Assembly (NCBI GenBank): GCA_017449265.1
Contig: JAFSJW010000031.1
Span: 1-64,000 of the forward strand
Source of the DNA: Treponema sp.
GTDB taxonomy: Bacteria; Spirochaetota; Spirochaetia; Treponematales; Treponemataceae
DNA: 64,000 nt
Direction of reading: 5' to 3'
The first letter of the stretch is position 1; the number at the start of each line of letters is the position of its first letter. Position numbers and translations under genes: made by a program. Of the stretch, positions 59,656 through 64,000 are shown one piece after another. A model generated the notes under the pieces. The model ran no database searches, had not been told where the DNA came from, and saw only the letters and a program-made list of their open reading frames with translations.

Positions 59656-60432
59656 TTAAGATTTTTTTCTGAACTCAGTTTCAAAGTTCTTGTCATAAAG
59701 AAAACTTTTCCCGTATGATTCTCCGAGAAAATCTCCTACAAGAATGAGAGCCGTTTTTTTTATTCCTTCCGCCGCGCATTTTTCAGCGATATTTTCCAAA
59801 TTACCACGGATTATTTTCTCATCGCTCCATGTTGCCTTGTAGACAACGGCGGCGGGCGTTTGGTCGGTATAAGCTCCGCCAGAAAGAAGCTCGCTCACAA
59901 CTGAGCCAATCATCGCGCTTGAAAGAAAAATCGCCATGCTGGAACCATGCCGCGCAAGCTCCCGAAGTTTTTCCCGCTCAGGAACAGGCGTGCGCCCCTC
60001 CATGCGCGTGATTATAAGGCTCTGGCTAACATTTGGGACTGTGTACTCGGCTTTGAGCGAAGCAGCCGCACCGCAAAAAGAAGATACCCCCGGAACAATT
60101 TCGTAGCCTACCCCAAGCCTTGAAAGCTCCTCCATCTGCTCCCTGATTGCGCCGAAAAGAGACGGGTCTCCTGTATGAAGCCTAACGCACAGCTTCTTTT
60201 TCTGGCTGGATTCAAAAAGAACGCGAGTAGTTTCCTCAAGGTTCATCTTTGAGCTGTCAAAAATCTGCGCTTCAGGCCGCGCCATTTTCAGGATTTCTCC
60301 GTTCACAAGGCTTCCTGCCCACACAATGACATCTGCCTGCTCCAAAAGGCGCGCGCCCCGCAGCGTTATGAGATCCGCGGCCCCGCAGCCCGCACCAACA
60401 AAAAAAACATAAACCTTTTCGTCCGCGCTCAT
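59656..60432 (-). CDS. cbiF: Cobalt-precorrin-4 C11-methyltransferase
   Basis: 258 residues. Tetrapyrrole methylase: VYVFFVGAGCGAADLITLRG at the start, VIVWAGSLVN, LHTGDPSLFGAIREQMEELS, GVSSFCGAAASLKAEYT. It methylates C11 using SAM. The gene lies 1 base after the HD-domain gene and leads directly into cbiG, so the three are one transcript. Confidence 0.95.
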   Translation of the reverse strand: MSADEKVYVFFVGAGCGAADLITLRGARLLEQADVIVWAGSLVNGEILKMARPEAQIFDSSKMNLEETTRVLFESSQKKKLCVRLHTGDPSLFGAIREQMEELSRLGVGYEIVPGVSSFCGAAASLKAEYTVPNVSQSLIITRMEGRTPVPEREKLRELARHGSSMAIFLSSAMIGSVVSELLSGGAYTDQTPAAVVYKATWSDEKIIRGNLENIAEKCAAEGIKKTALILVGDFLGESYGKSFLYDKNFETEFRKKS

Positions 60433-60433
60433 T

Positions 60434-61684
60434 TTACTCTATGACCGAATAAAAAAGAGCCGCCGCATCTATTCCGTTTATAATCGGAGTTTTCAAATAA
60501 TGCTTCATCGTCCCCTCTTTTCCGCTTACAAGATGACCGCTCGTAATGCCATGCTTTATGGAGCTGTCCGCCTCAATAAGCGCACTCAGGTGATCCGCAA
60601 TTCTTACGGTTTTTCCGTCAACAGGAGAGTACTCATTTTTATTGTAGATTTCGCACAAATCAGTCCACTCAACGATTTCGCTTGCAAAGGCCCCGTCAAG
60701 ATTCTCAGTCCTTATTCTGTTCTCAAACTCATCGCTCGTAAAATACAAAATCTCGTCAACATAAAAATCTTCCATAAGAGGAACAAGTTCTTTCTTTACG
60801 ATTTCGTCCTCAATGCACTTTACGATTCCAGGAAGCCCGTCCGTAGCCGTCTTTACAGGAGAAATGATGTCCCGCGTAACAGCTTCCGGTAAATCATGGA
60901 ACAAAGCTGAGAAAAAATCATTGAAAAGACGCTTGTCGCAATATTTTATGGGTTTTCCGCCAATTCTGGCATCGCGCGCAAGAAGAAGCGTCATCACAGC
61001 AACGAAAAAACAATGCCCCAGCACGGATGTCTTAGGGATTCTGGGAGTCTGATTCCATCTTGTCTGAAAACGGAGCTGCTCGATTTTCATTATCAGCTCG
61101 AACGGTCGCATATGCGCCATCAGAAGAGAAAGCCCCGTCAAATCAAGGTACGGCTTTATGTCCTCGCTTATCTCCTGCCTTATTTTCGTAAGGCGAGCTT
61201 CTTCGTTCATAGTCGAAATCATCTCAAGCTCGCGGAGAGTGGAGAATTTGTGTGCCGCGCGGAGCACCCTTGATGCAAGGATAATTTCAGGATTTTTTCC
61301 AGAATAGCGTGTTTCCCCGCTTTCAAAATACGCCCTGAACTGATTGAAAAGCTCCGCATCAAGCATATCCCTATATCGCTCAAGAACCCAATCATTCAGC
61401 TTTACATACTCAAGCGGGTAGTCACAGCGGAGCATTTTCTGAACAGGGGACTTCATGTCGCAAAGCATGATTTTTTTGAGCAAATCAAAAAACGATGCGA
61501 AAATCATCCAGTTCCAGTCAAGTTTTTTCCCGGAATTCTCTTCGAATTTTCCTATGACATAAGCCGCGCACATTTTTTCGGCGGCCTTGTCCATCTCAAC
61601 AATGTCGAACGGGCGTATCAAATCGTTCCAACGCTGGATTGAAAAAGCCTCGAATATTTTCAGAATCAGTCGCTTGTCAACCAT
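60434..61684 (-). CDS. HD-domain hydrolase, YfbR-like, with N-terminal extension
   Basis: 416 residues. The HD domain (about 210-400) has SVLGHCFFVAVMTLLLARD, FFSALFHDLPEAVTRDIISP (His-Asp), EIVEWTDLCEIYNKNEYSPV and KTVRIADHLSALIEAD. This order matches YfbR/HD_3 phosphohydrolases, which in E. coli act on dNMPs. The helical N-terminal half (about 1-200) is not recognised. It precedes cbiF by 1 base; any link to cobalamin is positional only. Confidence 0.85.
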   Translation of the reverse strand: MVDKRLILKIFEAFSIQRWNDLIRPFDIVEMDKAAEKMCAAYVIGKFEENSGKKLDWNWMIFASFFDLLKKIMLCDMKSPVQKMLRCDYPLEYVKLNDWVLERYRDMLDAELFNQFRAYFESGETRYSGKNPEIILASRVLRAAHKFSTLRELEMISTMNEEARLTKIRQEISEDIKPYLDLTGLSLLMAHMRPFELIMKIEQLRFQTRWNQTPRIPKTSVLGHCFFVAVMTLLLARDARIGGKPIKYCDKRLFNDFFSALFHDLPEAVTRDIISPVKTATDGLPGIVKCIEDEIVKKELVPLMEDFYVDEILYFTSDEFENRIRTENLDGAFASEIVEWTDLCEIYNKNEYSPVDGKTVRIADHLSALIEADSSIKHGITSGHLVSGKEGTMKHYLKTPIINGIDAAALFYSVIE

Positions 61685-61717
61685 AGCTTCTCCGGGAAAA
61701 GTTCAGCTGAAAGGAAA

Positions 61718-62521
61718 TTAGCTTGAGATTCCGGCCTTCTGGTCAGAATCCATTTTTCCTTTCCATACCGCACCTTTCTTTTTTATTTCCTCCGCTTCTT
61801 CAGAGTTACCCAAAAGGATAGAAACTCTTCTTGACGCACTCAGATAATTTATAGCAAGACGCATATCATCAACTCGATGCGTAGAAAGTTCGTATCTATC
61901 TCTGTACTGCGTGGCGGACTGATCAAGCAGCTTTTTGATAAGCCGTATGTACAGGACAGAATTATCATAATTCTCGGAGCTTGGCTCAAAATAATCCTTG
62001 CAGGCTTGCTTCATGTCTATCAAATTCTTTGCCACGGTGGTAAAACGGCCATTTATCTCAACGAAAGACCACTTCCACTTTGAGTTGTCTCCGAAAGCGT
62101 CTTCCAAAAGGCGTATGGCAAGCCCCAGTTTTCTTACGAGCGAGAATCTTTTTTCGATTGAAGTCTCGGAAATAGCGGCAACTTTGTCCTCAATCTCCGA
62201 ATACTGAATGTCAACGAATGAGCTGACGATTTCCTCAAGGTAAATTATAGCTTTGTAGAGGACTTTTCTAGCATCGTTCAGTGCCTCGTTGTCTTTCGCA
62301 CCAATCAGGCTAACCGAAAGATTATTGATTGTAATGTAAAGCGTTGCGATATATATCATCTCTTCCGAGAGCGCAAGTTTTTTGTATGCAGCTCCCTCGG
62401 GATTTGCCTGAATGGAAGCAAGCACAGATTTTTCTTTTTCCAAAGAAGCCGTAATTTTTGTTTTATACGGCTCGCTCTTCATTTTTAGAAATTCCCTGCT
62501 TTCGCTACTTATTTTCGCCAT
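61718..62521 (-). CDS. Protein of unknown function next to recN
   Basis: 267 residues from MAKISSESREFLKMKSEPYK. All helical with charged repeats (KTKITASLEKEKSVLASIQA, LALSEEMIYIATLYITINNL, RKVLYKAIIYLEEIVSSFVD, EKRFSLVRKLGLAIRLLEDA, YELSTHRVDDMRLAINYLSA). No signal peptide, membrane segment or named domain. The start lies 12 bases beyond the recN stop, on the same strand, so it is probably cotranscribed with recN. Confidence 0.78.
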   Translation of the reverse strand: MAKISSESREFLKMKSEPYKTKITASLEKEKSVLASIQANPEGAAYKKLALSEEMIYIATLYITINNLSVSLIGAKDNEALNDARKVLYKAIIYLEEIVSSFVDIQYSEIEDKVAAISETSIEKRFSLVRKLGLAIRLLEDAFGDNSKWKWSFVEINGRFTTVAKNLIDMKQACKDYFEPSSENYDNSVLYIRLIKKLLDQSATQYRDRYELSTHRVDDMRLAINYLSASRRVSILLGNSEEAEEIKKKGAVWKGKMDSDQKAGISS

Positions 62522-62533
62522 TTCATACCTCAA

Positions 62534-64000
62534 TCAACTGAATTTTGCAAGCATAGACCTCGCATGATCCAAAGATGCGGAACTGACTGCATCGCCGGAA
62601 AGCATACGAGCAATTTCCTGAACCCTGTCTTCCCCGTCAATCGGGAAAACGTTTGTTTCGGTCATTCCGTCCCTGACGGATTTCTGAATCTTCAGTTGAT
62701 TATCGGCATAAACTGCTATGCTCGCTAGGTGCGTAATGCACAAAACCTGCCTTTTTTCAGCAAGATTCTTAAGATGACTTCCGATTGAAACCGCCACTTC
62801 ACCGCCAATTCCTGTGTCAATTTCATCGAAAATCATTGTTCCCACAGGATCAGAAGACGCAAGTATAGTTTTCAGAGAAAGCATTACGCGACTCAGTTCT
62901 CCGCCGGAAGCAATTTTTGCCAAAGGCTGGAGCGGCTGTCCGGGGTTCGCCGAAATCAAGAACTCAACATCATCAAGACCATAAGGACCTATTTTCTGTG
63001 TCTGCTCGCTCTCCTCCTTGTCAGAGACACGAACCATGAAACGAGTTGAGGTCATTCCGAGCTTTGAAAGGACAGAGACAACGCCCGCGGACATTTTAGC
63101 CGCAGCATCTTTTCTTTTTACGGAAATATCCTTTGCCCGTGCAAAAATATTTTTCTCAAGGGCGGCTATTTCTTTCCGAAGATTCTCCTTGTTAGTTTCG
63201 CCAGAATCAAGGGCAGAAAGCTTTTCCTCCGCTTCCGAAAGATATGATATGACTTCCTCGATTGGGGCAGAAACTGACGAAGCGTATTTTTTCTTCAAAT
63301 TGTAGATTAAAGTCTGCCTCTCCTGAACCTCAGAAAGTCTGGCGGGGTCGAACACAAGGCTTCCGGCATACGACTTGTACTCGCCCGCAATGTCGGAAAT
63401 CTCGTAGAATGCGCTGTCAAGCCTCTGGTTCAGAGAATCAAGTTTTTTATCAAGAGAAACGGCATGTTCGGCAGTGCTTCTGATTCTTTTTAGCGCAGGA
63501 ACAATTCCGTTTCCGTCACCACCTTCAAGAGCCGAATTGACAAGCTCTATGTCCGAATACAGCTTCTCAAAGGAAGACAGTCTCATCTCTTCTTCGTCAA
63601 GCTCCTTGTCCTCACCACTTTTAAGCTTCGCCTCGGAAATCTCCTTGACGGCAAAGCTCAGAAGCTCAATCCGCTGCTCTCTGTCTTTGTCATCTGCATT
63701 AAGAGCATCAAGCTCCTTTCTTTTCTGAACAAGCTCTGAGTACAAGGCCGTAAACTCGCGCACGCTATCGACAAGACCCGCGTACGCGTCAAGGAATTTT
63801 CTGTGCTCGGTAACTTTCATAAGGTTCTGATGCTCATGCTGACCATGAATATCAACAAGGAACGAGCAGAACGAAGCAAGGTCTGCCCGTGTTACGGCTG
63901 TGCTTCCAATCCAGCTGCCAGACTTTCCGTTCTCTCGGATATACCTTCTGAGAACAATCCTGTTGTCCTCGTAAGGGATTCCGTGCAGGTCAAGCCACTC
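62534..64000 (-). CDS. recN: DNA repair protein RecN, C-terminal part (continues beyond window)
   Basis: The stop is at 62534 and the frame is open to base 64000, so at least 489 residues are seen and the N-terminal Walker A part lies outside. An SMC-like protein for double-strand break repair. Seen: ATRADLASFCSF-type region and VDIHGQHEHQNLM near 63850, a long coiled coil (63000-63800), the ABC signature IASGGELSRVMLSLK, Walker B TMIFDEIDTGIGGEVAVS and the H-loop VLCITHLASIAVYAD. The ATG at 63820 is internal to the motif and not the true start. The SOS control region cannot be seen. Confidence 0.95.
   Translation of the reverse strand, partial: EWLDLHGIPYEDNRIVLRRYIRENGKSGSWIGSTAVTRADLASFCSFLVDIHGQHEHQNLMKVTEHRKFLDAYAGLVDSVREFTALYSELVQKRKELDALNADDKDREQRIELLSFAVKEISEAKLKSGEDKELDEEEMRLSSFEKLYSDIELVNSALEGGDGNGIVPALKRIRSTAEHAVSLDKKLDSLNQRLDSAFYEISDIAGEYKSYAGSLVFDPARLSEVQERQTLIYNLKKKYASSVSAPIEEVISYLSEAEEKLSALDSGETNKENLRKEIAALEKNIFARAKDISVKRKDAAAKMSAGVVSVLSKLGMTSTRFMVRVSDKEESEQTQKIGPYGLDDVEFLISANPGQPLQPLAKIASGGELSRVMLSLKTILASSDPVGTMIFDEIDTGIGGEVAVSIGSHLKNLAEKRQVLCITHLASIAVYADNQLKIQKSVRDGMTETNVFPIDGEDRVQEIARMLSGDAVSSASLDHARSMLAKFS

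Overview
The window is chromosomal DNA from a spirochaete, most likely a host-associated Treponema (inference). The basis is the gene set and layout: a 919-residue SecA, a bactofilin, many TPR or HEAT proteins with signal peptides, an MCE/Mla lipid-transport set without MlaC, BspA/InlB-type surface lipoproteins, lnt, and the tig-clpP-clpX run. I cannot name the species. No rRNA, CRISPR array, prophage or insertion sequence was seen. Genes are dense, many stops and starts overlap by 1-40 bases, and coding switches strand in blocks.

Layout. 0-4.2 kb (minus): an edge-truncated AAA-ATPase-like gene, priA, a family 4 uracil-DNA glycosylase, thiI. 4.2-6.4 kb (plus): a CbiE-CbiT fusion and an SDR. 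6.4-13.9 kb (minus): a secreted unknown, an atypical response-regulator-like protein, then a tight run bactofilin - TPR - mtaB - mlaE - mlaF - mlaD - TPR. 13.9-19.2 kb is the accessory part: two paralogous lipoproteins with poly-G tracts (9 G, intact; 7 G, frameshifted) flank a DUF4198 metal-type protein that has its own promoter and palindromic operator, among inverted repeats. 19.2-24.2 kb: secA, a HEAT protein, cbiC. 24.2-29.2 kb (minus): a TPR-NHL-VWA protein, a TPR protein, surE, a degenerate galactokinase-like protein. 29.2-33.0 kb (plus): lnt, then bioY-bioM-bioN behind a BirA-type operator. 33.0-40.9 kb: trmN6-like, lon, an orphan gene, an RluA-type synthase, lysC, a LysM/degenerate M23 protein. 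40.9-44.5 kb (plus): a NagZ-like lipoprotein, an RsmB/NOP methyltransferase, a GAF/HD-GYP protein. 44.5-47.0 kb (minus): YaiI, zapA, a ZapB-like protein, rplT, rpmI, infC. 47.2-54.5 kb (plus): an omega-like subunit, a 29-residue mS38-like protein, dxs, folP, cdaA, cdaR, acpS, DUF2225, truA. 54.6-64.0 kb (minus): clpX, clpP, tig, six tRNAs, cbiG, cbiF, an HD protein, an unknown, and recN, whose N-terminus lies outside the window.

Main points of interest. (1) A phase-variable lipoprotein pair, one copy in frame and one out of frame. (2) Anaerobic cobalamin genes scattered over three loci about 20-35 kb apart. (3) Well-defined promoter and operator architecture for bioY and for the DUF4198 gene. 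(4) Promoters of secA, lnt and lon whose -10 boxes lie 7-9 bases from the start codon with no Shine-Dalgarno, suggesting leaderless mRNAs. (5) Two enzyme families that have lost catalytic motifs (galactokinase-like, M23-like). (6) A small dispersed palindromic repeat family. I saw no wholly new multi-gene defence or conflict system; the lipoprotein and metal-protein island at 13.9-19.2 kb is the best candidate for new biology.
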